DNA of 64,000 nt from Phanerochaete sordida. Its lineage: Eukaryota > Basidiomycota > Agaricomycetes > Polyporales > Phanerochaetaceae. Of this stretch, positions 25,037 to 35,230 are shown in pieces. The position numbers and the translations under genes were made by a program. The stretch covers positions 171,258-235,257 of the forward strand of contig BPQB01000051.1 of NCBI GenBank assembly GCA_019973155.2, read 5' to 3'. The notes below the pieces were generated by a model that saw only the letters and a program-made list of their open reading frames with translations, did no database searches and was not told where the DNA came from. Every line of letters begins with the position of its first letter. Position 1 is the stretch's first letter.

Positions 25037-25087
25037 AGCGTGTCGACGATCGCGCGCACGGTCGAAACCGTCAGATGCGGACTGACC
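25037..25087. repeat. Conserved upstream element, copy 1
   Basis: A block of roughly 50 bases with GTCGACGATCGCGCGC, then TCAGATG and GACTGACC. Nearly the same block stands at 26251-26302 and 35181-35230, and a weaker one at 29753-29795. All four lie about 370-580 bases upstream of a minus-strand S gene (S1, S3, S8 and S6). Confidence 0.55.
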
Positions 25088-25432
25088 AGCTGCGAGATGG
25101 CCACCAGACTATGATGATCCCGCCGGAACGCGCGGTGATGACGAGCATCATATCCTACAGATTTCGTGATGGATCGCGTTGAGCGCAGAACACGAATCGC
25201 GTCTGACGGAGGCCAGTAACAAGAAGGCCCTGGGCAGGGGCTCGAACCCGCAGCCGCGCGAGCTGGGTCGTCCCTCCGGCGTTTGCCGGTCACTCTCCAA
25301 GCGTCCGTATTCGGAAGGTCTGTGGGTTCGCGCAGCACTGCCCAGAGCTGGGCTCTCATGTACATCCGAGTAAGCACCGCACAGCCCTCTCATCTCAATC
25401 ACTACGCAATTGCGACTCATCAGGATGCATCC

Positions 25433-25552
25433 ATGACATGCACCCTCGGCCTCGTCCTCTGCCTGGCCTTGTACGGCCCCGTACCCTTTGGCGCAGCGCC
25501 GCCACTCGACTCCTTGTATTATTTACCTGCGCATAACTCCTCGGCCATGTAA
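25433..25552 (+). CDS. S-family-like small secreted ORF S2
   Basis: A 39-codon frame, MTCTLGLVLCLALYGPVPFG followed by AAPPLDSLYYLPAH, consists of a signal peptide and a short tail. A possible phase-2 donor (GTAATC) sits at its end, but no convincing second exon was found. Its 5' flank is the duplicate of the flank of S4 (CATCCGAGTAAGCACC in both), yet the TATAAAA box of S4 is missing here, so S2 may be a decayed copy. Confidence 0.4.
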   Translation: MTCTLGLVLCLALYGPVPFGAAPPLDSLYYLPAHNSSAM

Positions 25553-25636
25553 TCTCGTCAACCAGGGAAACCGGTAACGGTAGTCTTCGCCCTACGAAGA
25601 CGGAGGAAGGCCTCCTGTAAAGCTGGGTGACGTCAG

Positions 25637-25876
25637 CTATGGACGGCGGTGTGCGAAACGCGAAACAACGCACCCTACGACTGGAGGCCATACAAGCGGG
25701 TAGTAGAGCGGCGGCGCGCCGCTATAGGCAATCAAATTCCCCGCCGCGGGAGCACTCGTGGTGTTCAGCAAGAGCCCGTCGGACGAGTTCTGGGCCGCAA
25801 TCGGCGCTGCGCGCGAGCCTGAGATAGAGACGAGGATGGCGAGCGTTGCGAGGCAGAGGCGAAACGGGTGCGGCAT
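25637..25876 (-). CDS. S-family small secreted protein S3
   Basis: The signal peptide MPHPFRLCLATLAILVSISG leads to SRAAPIAAQNSS and then NLIAYSGAPPLYYPL, closely matching S1. The frame of 79 codons runs to 25637. A phase-2 donor (GG|GTGCGT) near 25680 would instead end the protein a few codons after the motif, as in other S genes. It belongs to the second unit of a tandem duplication containing S1-S2 and S3-S4. The promoter with GATAAAA and AGAGCTGG lies upstream. Confidence 0.6.
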   Translation of the reverse strand: MPHPFRLCLATLAILVSISGSRAAPIAAQNSSDGLLLNTTSAPAAGNLIAYSGAPPLYYPLVWPPVVGCVVSRFAHRRP

Positions 25877-25957
25877 CGTGGGATTGCCTGCAACAATAGG
25901 CAGCTGAGCATCCTTTCGTGGCGGAAAGAGCCAACGTACGGCTTACACGGGAAGAGG

Positions 25958-25999
25958 CCAGCTCTACCTGACGCAGACCTCCCGCGAACGCCTTTTATC
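25958..25999 (-). promoter_or_regulatory. Core promoter of S3
   Basis: GATAAAA (25999-25993, minus strand) is followed about 33 bases on by AGAGCTGG (25965-25958). The sequence between them shares TCTGCGTCAGGT with S1, so the promoters are duplicates. Confidence 0.55.
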
Positions 26000-26250
26000 C
26001 GGTACGGACGGAGAGAGCGACAATCCGCTGTGAGCTGGCAATCTGGAAACAACGTCAGCATCGTCCAGAGCGATCGTTTGGGCGATCCTAAATCAGTCTG
26101 TAGCGGTGACGAGGTCGACTCGCGCGTGTCGCCCGCCGCTGGCATCGTCATCGCGCCGCGCGCAGGCTGAAGTCGAGAGCAACAATAAACGCGCGGTTAA
26201 TTTTGTATAGGCCCCAAGCAAAGAATCTGCAGGGAGATACAAACGCCAGT

Positions 26251-26302
26251 CAGCATGTCGACGATCGCGCGCAGAGTCGAGACCGTCAGATGCGAACTGA
26301 CC
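26251..26302. repeat. Conserved upstream element, copy 2
   Basis: Almost identical to the block at 25037-25087 (GTCGACGATCGCGCGC, TCAGATGCG, ACTGACCAGCTGCG). It lies about 380 bases upstream of the S3 start. Confidence 0.55.
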
Positions 26303-26833
26303 AGCTGCGCGATGGCCACCAGACCACCCTGATCCCACCAGCGCGCACGATGATGCGGTGCATGACGCAGGACAGCCTGGTGGCGAATATTCTCGTTGCG
26401 AGGAGTGCGAGCTTGTCGGACGGGGGACGGACTCGGAGCCGCGGTTGCACGCCGCGCCAGCAGGGAGGTCGTCCCGGCGTTTGCCGGGGACTGTCCTCGC
26501 GTCCATAGCCGGAAGGTCTGCAAGTTCGCGGAGGCATTGCGCCTCACCAGTCAAAGCAACACACGGAACAGCAAGGCCGTATCAGCGACATATTGCAAGC
26601 TGATAGATTCCATGCGCTCCCCTTGTGCTGAACTCGAAGTGCGACAGAACGTCGGTCAGGCTGGACAGGACGTCACAGAGAGAAGCGGACGGCGGCCGCT
26701 GGGGCTTCTGCTGCGTTCGGAACAGGTGCGACGGTGGGAGGCGTTCGCTTCATGTACGCCCGTTCTCGATTCTCTGCAGGGCGCAGGTGAGCTTTGGCGA
26801 GCAGGCTCGAGGGTCTGGAGCTCTGCTCTGCGG

Positions 26834-26874
26834 TATAAAACAGGACGAGAGGGACCTCGTCTCTCCAGAGCTGG
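26834..26874 (+). promoter_or_regulatory. Core promoter of S4
   Basis: TATAAAA at 26834-26840 with AGAGCTGG at 26867-26874, 33 bases apart. This is the cleanest example of the class I S-gene promoter. Confidence 0.65.
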
Positions 26875-26947
26875 ACTCCCACTCACATCCGAGTAAGCAC
26901 CACCTCTCCGCACACCCGCCCCAATCCACTCACCGCGCCTCTTAAGC

Positions 26948-27240
26948 ATGCACGCCCCGCCACTCGCGCACGTCCTCGCCCTCCTCACGCTCCTGCCCCC
27001 TCTCGCGCTCTTCGGTGCCGCGGCCCCCATCGCGCTGCTCGCAAGGCGCCCCCTCGACGAGGGCACGATATCCTCGCCCCTCGGCGGCGCGCCAGCCATC
27101 GATAGGCTCGAGGGGCTGCTCCGCCCCCAGGACACAGGGTAGGGGCCTCCGTGCTCTGCGACGCGCCATAGGCCGCTGACGAGCTCTGTACTTGCAGGGA
27201 CGTGTTCCAGAGAGCGCCGGCGGGGCTGGCGCAGACGTAG
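26948..27240 (+). CDS. S-family small secreted protein S4
   Basis: Exons 26948-27138 and 27198-27240, phase-2 intron of 59 bases (GTAGGG...TTGCAG), 77 residues. The signal peptide is MHAPPLAHVLALLTLLPPLA, followed by AAPIALLARRP, then the family-like motif SPLGGAPAIDRLEGLL, which the intron follows directly. Exon 2 adds DVFQRAPAGLAQT. The promoter is strong and the start codon is the first ATG downstream of the initiator. The role is unknown, with export to cell wall or medium likely. Confidence 0.65.
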
Positions 27241-27852
27241 CTGTAGGATGCGGGATATGGATGGCAAGGGTCCCGGAGCGCGCCGTCTGGAGTCTGTGAC
27301 TCGGGGTACGGCGCGGCAGGGTCTAATGTGTGTATGATCGCGTGCAAACCGTGTAGAGTGCGTTTGGCCGGCCAGCATTGTACCTCCACGCGCTCGGCGC
27401 TGGCCCGGGAGTGCCGGATGGCGGACGCATCGACGACACGTCAAGGTAGGTCGAACGCATCAGCGCAGTTCCGGCGGGTCCGCAGAGTGCTGGGGCACTT
27501 GCCGACGGTCGGCGGCCTGTCGGGCTCGTCAGACACGCTGTCCGAGCGGCGCAGGGGAGAATGTGTGACACTGTAGGCTGCACCTGTTGCCGTCGACGTC
27601 GCGAGCCCATGGCCGGTCCACCAATGTAGCAGAAGCACGCAGCTCACCACAGCATGCGCGTGCGATGTCCAACGAAGCCGCATATATGCGTGCAGAAGGG
27701 CCAATGTCGGTACACTGAAGCCGTCTGCGGAGACCTGCAATGCCGGACCGAGTCGACAGACGCGCCGTACTACGCGAACGTGCCATCCGCGCCCGTGCTA
27801 ACACAGCGCGTCAGCAGCGCCCGCCGCACCGCGCACAAGATGCACCACGCAC

Positions 27853-27945
27853 CTGCTCCGCAGCCCCTCGAGAACCGGGTCGATCTCCGGCGCGATGTCG
27901 AAGGCACCGCAGCCGGCGCCGCCTGCGCTCGGTGCGCCTTGCAGG
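27853..27945 (-). pseudogene. Orphan S-family exon (S5 relic)
   Basis: The minus strand reads GCGAFDIAPEIDPVLEGLRS and is followed by a GTGCGT donor, matching the middle exons of S6 (SGSFDLAPELTGPIEGLR) and S8 (SGAFDLAPDLTDPLEGLR). No signal-peptide exon could be found upstream, so it is probably a remnant. Confidence 0.5.
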
Positions 27946-28806
27946 CACACGCACTGGCAACCCCTGTCGTGCGGCTTGCGACAGGGATCTGCACGGTTGG
28001 CCGGTACGTCAATGTAGATCAGAGATCGCCACGCGCAGGCACAGCATTTCCTGTCCTTGCGCGGCTTGACTCACCGGAGCCGCGTCGTCCGCTATGCCCC
28101 GTCCGCGCGTAGGCGAGACTGTTCGTGGTGGTGCAGATGGCCCGGGCGTACCGTCGCAATGCTGTCGCATGGGATTCACGGTGAGCACTTCTCTTATGAT
28201 GAGATCAGCCGCATGCAAAAGGAGCTGCTGGACGTAGTGGATGAACGGGTTAGAGATTGGGCCTCTTACCTGAAGAGACTTCCGCGCCTCCTCGAGCGGC
28301 CGTCGCTCACTGGCAGTTTCCTTCAGCCCCTGCTTCTCCAAGCTGTGTTTCTGGCTTCCCGCTCGTTCGTACACCCGTTGTTGAGATGAGTTGTCAGATG
28401 GAGCACGGTGTTGCTGGTTCGCAAGAGACCAAAGGGCACAGTGCGGGTCGGCGCGGCCTGCCGAACGATGCCGGCCGCCACCACGTCTACACTGCAATCC
28501 AGGTTTGGCAACTGCTGTTGATCATCGGGCGTCAGACACGCGGCCCACAACGCATCTGTGTAATCTGACTCGTAAACCTAGGGCCAAGGCACGCAAAAAA
28601 GAATGCTGCATTTGTCCTAGACCTTGCAGAGGCTCAGGCAGAAGATATACGCAGTGCGAACAGGCGGAGCGTGAAGCCATATCAACGGGAAACGAGTCCT
28701 GTGAGGCACGGCAGTTCGTTGCACATGATATCACGCAGACGGTATAACTGACCGTGAGCGCCACATGTAGAGATACAGCCGTGCACGCCAACAGTGACAG
28801 AGCAGA

Positions 28807-29391
28807 TCAAAAGATAGCAGGTGACACTTCGCCAGAGGCTACTACTCCAGTGGTAGACACTTCGCCGGAGGACGCCACTTCTGGAAATGCCCCGTTGAAG
28901 AAGATCCCATCATCCCTACGGCAAAAATCAAGCCATCAGCTCCCAAAGCACCCCACGTAGCAACCACCGACTCACTGCTGCCGCAGCCCCTCGATGGGGC
29001 CCGTGAGCTCCGGCGCGAGGTCGAAGCTGCCAGACCCGCCGTCGAAGCCGACACCGCCGAGCGCAGCGACGTCGCGCTTGTCTTTCTTAAAGCTGTGTAC
29101 CCGTCAGTACCTGAGACGCGCGATGCGCGCGCGCGAACTCACCCGGCGCAGCCGTGCTTCCCGCACGTCGCCTGGCGCACCGCTTCGTCGTCCGGCGCGC
29201 CGCTGGAGAGCGAGCTGAGCGCGCCGCTCCTGCGTGTGCGTCAGCGTCGCGGAAGGCTAGCAAGGCCGGGGTGCGGCGCACTGGTTGTTCAACCCGGCCG
29301 CGGGCGTGGGTGTGGGGTGCGGAGGGGATGCAGGCGCGGCCTGGGCGAGAAGGGTGAAGGTTAGCAGGAGCAGAACAGTGGTGAGGAGCAT
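28807..29391 (-). CDS. S-family secreted protein S6 (four exons, C-terminal repeats)
   Basis: Minus exons 29294-29391, 29143-29229, 28976-29092 and 28807-28915; every junction is phase 2 and closes, giving 136 residues. Exon 1: MLLTTVLLLLTFTLLAQAAP signal peptide. Exon 2: SGAPDDEAVRQATCGKHGCA with two cysteines. Exon 3: SGSFDLAPELTGPIEGLR. Exon 4: a tail with SGEVS twice (FPEVASSGEVSTTGVVASG). S8 is its duplicate with the same exon order, except that one intron is absent there. It was probably made by the same cells that express U1, its partner in the duplication, but this is inference. Confidence 0.65.
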
Positions 29392-29440
29392 GGTGGAGGG
29401 TGGCGGACAGGTGGCGGAGAGGGTGGGGTACGGCTGCTGT

Positions 29441-29494
29441 GAGTGCTTCCGGAGCACTGGAGAGCGGCCTAGAGCGGGGTCGTCCCTTCTTATA
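29441..29494 (-). promoter_or_regulatory. Core promoter of S6 (class II initiator)
   Basis: Minus strand TATAAG (29494-29489), then 36 bases later AGTGCTCCGGAAGCACTC (29458-29441). The same initiator type precedes S8, S12 and the relic at 51650. Confidence 0.6.
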
Positions 29495-29752
29495 GGTGCC
29501 TGCACAGCAGAACATGCTCTTCAGGTCCTGCATTGGCACGGATGGTGACGGTAGGAGAGATCCACATAGCTTCACCAGAGACAGGTATGAGATGCGCTAA
29601 AGGCGAACAGAGCGTACCACTTACCATTTCGCCATGGACTACATCCTAGGATGCTTCGATAAACGACGCCTCTTATACTACAAAGAGGCACGCCTCGCAA
29701 CGGCTTGGTCCCGTGGCACTGCTCCCGCGGGCAACACCTGCAGATAATCCAT

Positions 29753-29795
29753 GGTCAGCGTCCCTACGATCTCGACATGATCAGATGAACACCTA
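29753..29795. repeat. Conserved upstream element, copy 3 (diverged)
   Basis: GGTCAGCGT...ACGATCTCG...TCAGATGAACACC resembles the other copies less closely. It lies 362 bases upstream of the S6 start. Confidence 0.4.
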
Positions 29796-31091
29796 CCAGA
29801 CGGTTCGGGGTCAGACCATCGCCATACCGGTAGTACCGGCGTCGAGATAGCTCATCTTTCCGCACTTGCGCAGTGCGCGACCGGCGATTTTTGGCAAAGG
29901 ATGCCCCCAACGTGTGTACCGCCGCATCGGCTCGGTTGGGAAACAAAATGCGCTGCTGGACCCGATTAGACTGACACGTGCGAGAAAGAAAAACGTCTGC
30001 GCACTAATAGTAAAACTAGAGCATGTAATCGTAGCGCCGCACGAGTACACGACGATGTGTTGGTTCCGCAGGACGTGGTGGTCAAGACGAGAGCGCGTCA
30101 CGCCTGGGCGCTAAATGTATATCCACCTTCGTCCGCGACCGCCAACACCCTCGCCACCAAACATGCTCCTGCGTCAACGACACTACCTGGAACGCTACAT
30201 CTGTGGCTGATGCTGTGACTTATATTGCGACTGGCGCGAGAATGGTGCGCGCTGCCCCGTCTGAGGCCAAACGGGCCCGACGGCACGAACGCGTCGCTGG
30301 GGCGGCGAGGAGGGCTGAGCTGTGGTGCGAGGTCTGAGAGGGACGTGAACAGTACTGGCCTTTATTGGTGAGTCTGCGATGCTTCACTACGCCCCGTTGC
30401 GCGTTCCTGCGCGTCGTGTCCCATTTGAAGCTCGGGCACTCTAGGTTGCGGTCTCGTCCCTCCGCTTCTCGGCGAACATGGACGTGGACAGCTCCAACGA
30501 GGCATTTCAACACGCGCGCTCTGAAAATGGCTCTCCGAGCTCGAGATCAAGACGCAAAGGCTTCTTGGGCATTTCGCAAGGGACCCGCCCACACCCGAAT
30601 CGAGACGTGTCTCTGGAACCTTTGAAAGTCCTCGGTGTTACAGATGCGCTTTCTCTTATCGAGTTTGACTATCACAGATAGACAATTCTATACCCCGCGT
30701 ACGGTCTCACAGGTCGCTGGGCTCTCAAAGATCTCCGCGCAGAGGGCGAAGCCCGTCGCTGATGGATGCGAGCATGGACAAGACCATCATAGCTGGCGCA
30801 AAGCCCGCATGTATCCTAGGCAAATAGGTATAGCGACAGAAATATGTATATGCCACATGCTCGTCACTCGGCTTGCAACGGCATTCTTCCGAAATATCCA
30901 CCAGTCAGTGTCGAGATCAAGTGCTGGAAGATGCGCCCGCTTGACGCCGCGCCACGCGGTCCGCGCGCAGAGACGCTCTGCGCAGCCGCAGGCTTGTCTC
31001 TGTCCTCCACTCCGCTGAACCTCCTTCTGCTACTGCTATCCTCGGCACGACACTGCAGTACACACCCGACAATTCGCGCGAAATCCTAGAT

Positions 31092-32498
31092 ATGAAAGAG
31101 GCATCGAACCGCCAGGATGTCCCGCCGGAGGTATTGCAGCGCATCGTCTGGCACGTTCTCGCGCAGTTCCTCGACGACGTTATCCTCGGGCCTCTCGCCC
31201 TGGACCTGAACTTTGATGCCACGCTGATGTCCACCGCCGACGTGAGTGGTATCGTCGTGGGTTTCTGCGCGGCACGCTCACCTTTATTCGCCTCCCAGAT
31301 GCTATACGAGCGCGGGACGACTGCGATGACAGTACAGATGGCGCGCACGTTTCAGGCATAATTGCTGTTCACGAACCTGACACCCGACTACTGTAGGAGC
31401 TCTTTCGCTCTCTAGATAACCCAATGGCTCAGCTGCTCATGGCCTCGTACAAGATCCGCCACGTCACCCTCGAGGCCATCGCCAAGACTTTGAACATACG
31501 CTATATCGACGAAGGACTCGGGCGGTACGCTTCTTCCTCGCGAAACTGCCTTTTTCCTGCTGACGCACGCCAAAGCCTCGAAGGCGAGCGCCCATGGCGC
31601 ACGCTCTGCCTGCAGCGGTACGACGCCTGGTGGGCCACAAACAGCCTCGAACCGCCCTCGGCACCCCCAGACGCGCCCGACGCGCCCGACGCGCCCAGCG
31701 GACCCCCTGTCCTGGCAGCCTCCCTGGCGACAGTGGTCCTGCAGCGCGAGGCTCGCCTCGTCTGGGCGTTCCTCGCCACGCCCGACCTCCTCCAGGAAGA
31801 CAGCGCGCGCGTCCTGAAGCCCTGGCAGGCCGGCATCGTCCAGCAGTGGGCGCGCCACGCGAGCGCCACCCTCGCTGTCTGCCCAGAGCCCTTCCCCTGC
31901 GGCGCGCTCGCCCGGCGCGTGCACACCGCCGTCGTCGACGCGTCCGTCGCGGAGCTCTTCGGTGTGTTCCTGCACCAGCTGCGCGAGACGGCGCGCGGCG
32001 TGCGGCGCTGGCAGCGGCGCGCCGTGGACGCGCCGTTCGGGGGTGTCGCGCGCCCGTGGGCAGGCGCCTTCTCGGTCGGTGTCCGCGCGGGGATCAGACG
32101 CAGCCGGTGCTGACCTCGTCGGGCAGGGCATGGCTCAAAGTACGGCGGAAAGGCTGCTCAGACTGTTCCAGGAGGTACCGGCGCGTCTTGAGAAGTTCGA
32201 TGGGCTGGCGGGGCTGGCGCTGAGCCTGACTGGAGAGACAGTTGATGAGCTCATCGGGCAGGCCAAGGTGAGAGCCACGCATCTTGTTGCGTTGCATGTC
32301 CGCTGAATGGTGCACCAGTATCTCGCGCTTATTCGTGCTCTGTCCGATATCGCGGACTTGGACGTGGAGGGCCTGGTGTACGAGCGCTGTCGGAGCGAGG
32401 CCCGTTCGCTATCCGCAGTATTCTCCCAGCGGCTTGAGAGGCTCTCTCCGCAGCCACCACCGGGTGCGGTACTAGGGGCTGTCGGCCAGGCCGAGTAG
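31092..32498 (+). CDS. U-family protein U1 (unknown function)
   Basis: Model: 31092-31241, 31299-31331, 31397-31524, 31576-32042, 32098-32267 and 32319-32498; all phases close, 375 residues. The second exon might instead run to 31340 with an unusual GC donor, as the U2 and U4 equivalents are 42 bases. Conserved blocks: PPEVLQRIVWHVLAQFLDDV at the start, MLYERGTTAM in the mini-exon, RHVTLEAIAKTLNIRYIDEG before the second conserved intron, PWRTLCLQRYDAWWA after it, and ERCRSEARSLSAVFSQRLER at the end. An in-frame DAP repeat lies near 31672-31700. It has no signal peptide or membrane span, so it is probably intracellular and largely helical. I do not recognise a domain; the N-terminus faintly recalls F-box-like helices. 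Confidence 0.65.
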
Positions 32499-32974
32499 AG
32501 TCGTGTTGGAGAGTACGTGTATGTGCGCTACGGCGCCTGCGCGTCGACAACAAACGGATGTTGTTCAGATAGAACACCTGAGCACCAATATACACATATT
32601 CAAAGTGTCACTTGGACAGATCAGAACGTAGAGCCGCACAGCAAGTATGTTCTGGTCTGCACAAACCACGACTGCCCAGTTGAGTGTCAGGGCTGTGCGA
32701 GGTGGCGCACGGACGGAGCAGATGCGTCTGTCGCTGCCTGTGATTGTCGGCACGTCCGTGGTGGCAGGTGTGCATGTTCACATCACAGGGAGAGCGAGCG
32801 GGTTAAATCGTCGCAAACTGTCTATTGGTCAACGTCCTCGCGTGGTTGCTCTACGTGCTACAATGTCCAGACTAGTACATAGATAGTGTAAACATGAATA
32901 TAGCCTGTATGAAACAAATAATTGTCTGTTGGGACGTGGTAGACAGGAGGGTACTAGCGTGCCAACGTTTGCAA

Positions 32975-33204
32975 TCGAGTCGTGCTTGAGGAGCAAGAAA
33001 TGCAGGGCGTCACCCCCATAAGCACCACGAGCACCGCGCAGAGTTCGAGGACCAGGCGCCGCCTTCGGGGGTCAGCATGCCTGCTCCATTGTACGGAGAC
33101 GAATCACGCGTCTGCGCTGAGCGCGTGCCTCGCTGAAGGGCCGCAAAGAGCACGCCGAAGACTGCGCAGCTCAGTATGACGAGGGTGCCCGGCATGTGCA
33201 GCAT
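32975..33204 (-). CDS. Possible S-family protein S7
   Basis: A minus ORF begins MLHMPGTLVILSCAVFGVLF, a signal-peptide-like start, and runs to a phase-2 GTGCTC donor after 33035. A short second exon ending in TTRLQTLAR (about 32957-32985) is possible but weakly supported. A TATATA sequence lies on the minus strand near 33335. The usual S motif is not seen, and nearby frames are also open. Confidence 0.3.
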
Positions 33205-33414
33205 CGCGCGATGTCCTGTGCCCTCTCGTGTCAACACAACGGCGAGCCGCGGGCACAGGCCCCACATGCGCACCCTCAAGTTCCGGAATGCGCCAACTAG
33301 TGCTGCCACAAAATACAAGCAACACACACGCACTATATACAAGCGCGCCATCGACGCGGCCGCCTCGGTCTGCCTCGGTGTACGCCCTGCGCCACATGGC
33401 GGGCAAGGCGGTGT

Positions 33415-33453
33415 CCGTCGGGGCCGCACCGGGCCCCGGTGCGGCCCCGACGG
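33415..33453. repeat. Perfect 19-bp inverted repeat (hairpin)
   Basis: Left arm 33415-33433 and right arm 33435-33453 are exact reverse complements with a single base between them, beginning CCGTCGGGGCCGC. Such a GC-rich perfect palindrome would form a very stable hairpin in RNA or cruciform in DNA. Its role is unknown. Confidence 0.8.
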
Positions 33454-34303
33454 GTACCAAAATCTGCTACGGTGCCGACGCAGATCAGAGATTGTCATGC
33501 GAGCGTACAGCGTTTTGTTTACTCTGCACTGATTGAATCGTCGGAGGGCCAATGGCGACCCATAGCCCACGACTGGCTGCTGTGCACCCTCGGAGCCGTT
33601 CGCGGTAATTGGGGTGCGGCACCGCGCACCGCAGTGCACGTGTCGTTACTACCCGGATACCGTAGCGAGTGTGTTGGCTGCGTGAAAGGAGTTTATGGTA
33701 GTAAAACGCCCGGGGTCATGAGCTGTGTTGATTTGTCTATAAATGTGCTCACTGGCCGAAGATTTGTCCCACACTTTCTCAAGCGGGAGGTGGGTTTCCT
33801 TCAAGTTTGCTTTGCCGTACCTGCGGTGTTCAGCCCGTGGATATACAACCAAATTTCATCATGTACCAGGGCACGTATAGCTAAAACAACGCTCGGTGTA
33901 GCTACGAAAAGGGGACGTGCGGCGGGTGTGGAAGTAACGGACAGAGGGCTCGCCGTAGGCGCGGGTTTGGCGTCAACCTGCCGAACGATGCCGAACGCCA
34001 CCACGGCTGCACAGTGCTCCAGATATGGCAACTGCTGTTGATCGGCAGCGCGTCGCTGCTACCAGGCGAAGGCCTGAGCTAGAAGGATCACGTCGAGCGA
34101 AGTCACCCCTTGACTCTTGGATGCCTCAAGCCCAGGCTCGAATCTGACGCTCCGGGAACACCTCAATCAGACACACAAAAGCACGGGCTGCCGAACAGTG
34201 TGGCACGTCGTTCCACGGACGAGAGTGTACAACCTTTGTGACAGCTGAAGCGCGGTATATCACAGGATACAGTAGTCCGTGCTCCTAGAAGTTGTACACG
34301 CGA

Positions 34304-34815
34304 TCAAAACACAGGCACAGCGGTCGGCAGCACTTCGATGGACGACACTAGTGCGACTGTGGGTGCTGCAAAGTCGATGGACGACACTGCCACTGTGGGT
34401 GCTGCGAAGCCGTTGAAGCCGAAGACTCCACCCGAGGCCTCCCTGGAAGACGTTCAAGCGTCGGCATACGACGAGGATCAACAAAAAGGGCAGGCACGCA
34501 CTGGTCCCTCAGCCCTTCGAGGGGGTCAGTCAGGTCCGGCGCGAGGTCAAACGCGCCGGACTCGTCGTCCGCAGCACTTCCGGCATCGACGTCGACCGCA
34601 GCGATGCTGCGCCGGTGATGATCGAACCTTCGCGTCCGTCAGACCACAAGCCGCGCGGTGTGTGCAGGAACTCACGACGCGCATCCGTCCTTCCCGCAGT
34701 GGTACGCCTGCAGAATTTGCTTGTCCTGCGGGGCGTTGCCGAAAATCATGCCGATGGGCGTGGCCTGCGCAAAGAGCGTCGCGCTCAGCAGGACAATGAC
34801 TGTGTTGACGAGCAT
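34304..34815 (-). CDS. S-family secreted protein S8 (C-terminal repeats)
   Basis: Minus exons 34676-34815, 34502-34606 and 34304-34442, both introns phase 2, 127 residues. Exon 1 holds the signal peptide MLVNTVIVLLSATLFAQATP and then GNAPQDKQILQAYHCGKDGC, matching S6 exons 1-2 fused. Exon 2 carries SGAFDLAPDLTDPLEGLR. Exon 3 holds two near-perfect repeats of FAAPTVA followed by SSI(D/E). The paired CGK.GC cysteine motif is kept in S6 and S8. It is divergently placed from U2. Confidence 0.65.
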
Positions 34816-34869
34816 GATGGAGGGCGAAGAGGGCTAGAGCGGGCGTAGAGGATGGGACGGGGTTGCTGG

Positions 34870-34920
34870 GAGTGCTTCCGGAGCGCTGGAGAGCAACCTT
34901 GCCCAGCATTGCGTTTTATA
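34870..34920 (-). promoter_or_regulatory. Core promoter of S8 (class II initiator)
   Basis: Minus strand TATAAAA (34920-34914) and, 33 bases on, AGCGCTCCGGAAGCACTC (34887-34870). Confidence 0.65.
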
Positions 34921-35180
34921 CGTACGCAGATCGTTGAAGCTGTCCATTGAATGCGCATTGACAGCTATGTTGATAGTAGGAAAGGCGCTCGGTCTTTGCG
35001 CGAGCACCAGGGTGAGAAGCGCAACGAACGCGAATCAAAGACGCCGCTCACCATCCATCCACAGATCGTAGCACATCCTGCCGACTCATGAGATGCCAAC
35101 TCTGCCCTCAACAGGCGCGCTTCGCGACGGTCTGCCGTCTTGGGCCGCCTTCGCGGGAGGCATCTGGACATGCCCGTGGT

Positions 35181-35230
35181 CAGCATGTCGACGATCGCAG
35201 GCACTCGATGTCATCAGATGCAGACTGACC
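35181..35230. repeat. Conserved upstream element, copy 4
   Basis: GTCAGCATGTCGACGATCGC, then TCAGATGCAGACTGACC, as in the copies at 25037 and 26251. It is about 370 bases upstream of the S8 start. Confidence 0.55.

Larger units (their letters stand above)
28451..32498. repeat. Segmental duplication unit 1 (S6-U1)
   Basis: Several non-coding stretches reappear 5.4-5.6 kb to the right in the same order: 28451-28540 against 33966-34055, 30112-30180 against 35547-35615, and 30945-31020 against 36553-36640. The genes S6 and U1 correspond to S8 and U2. Divergence is uneven, so the duplication is not recent. Confidence 0.7.

Noticed and set aside
25037..26302. Repeated GTCGACGATCGC blocks as CRISPR-like repeats or a transposon end
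   Set aside because: The copies lie 1-9 kb apart without regular spacing, have no terminal inverted repeats or target duplications that I could see, and the genome is eukaryotic.
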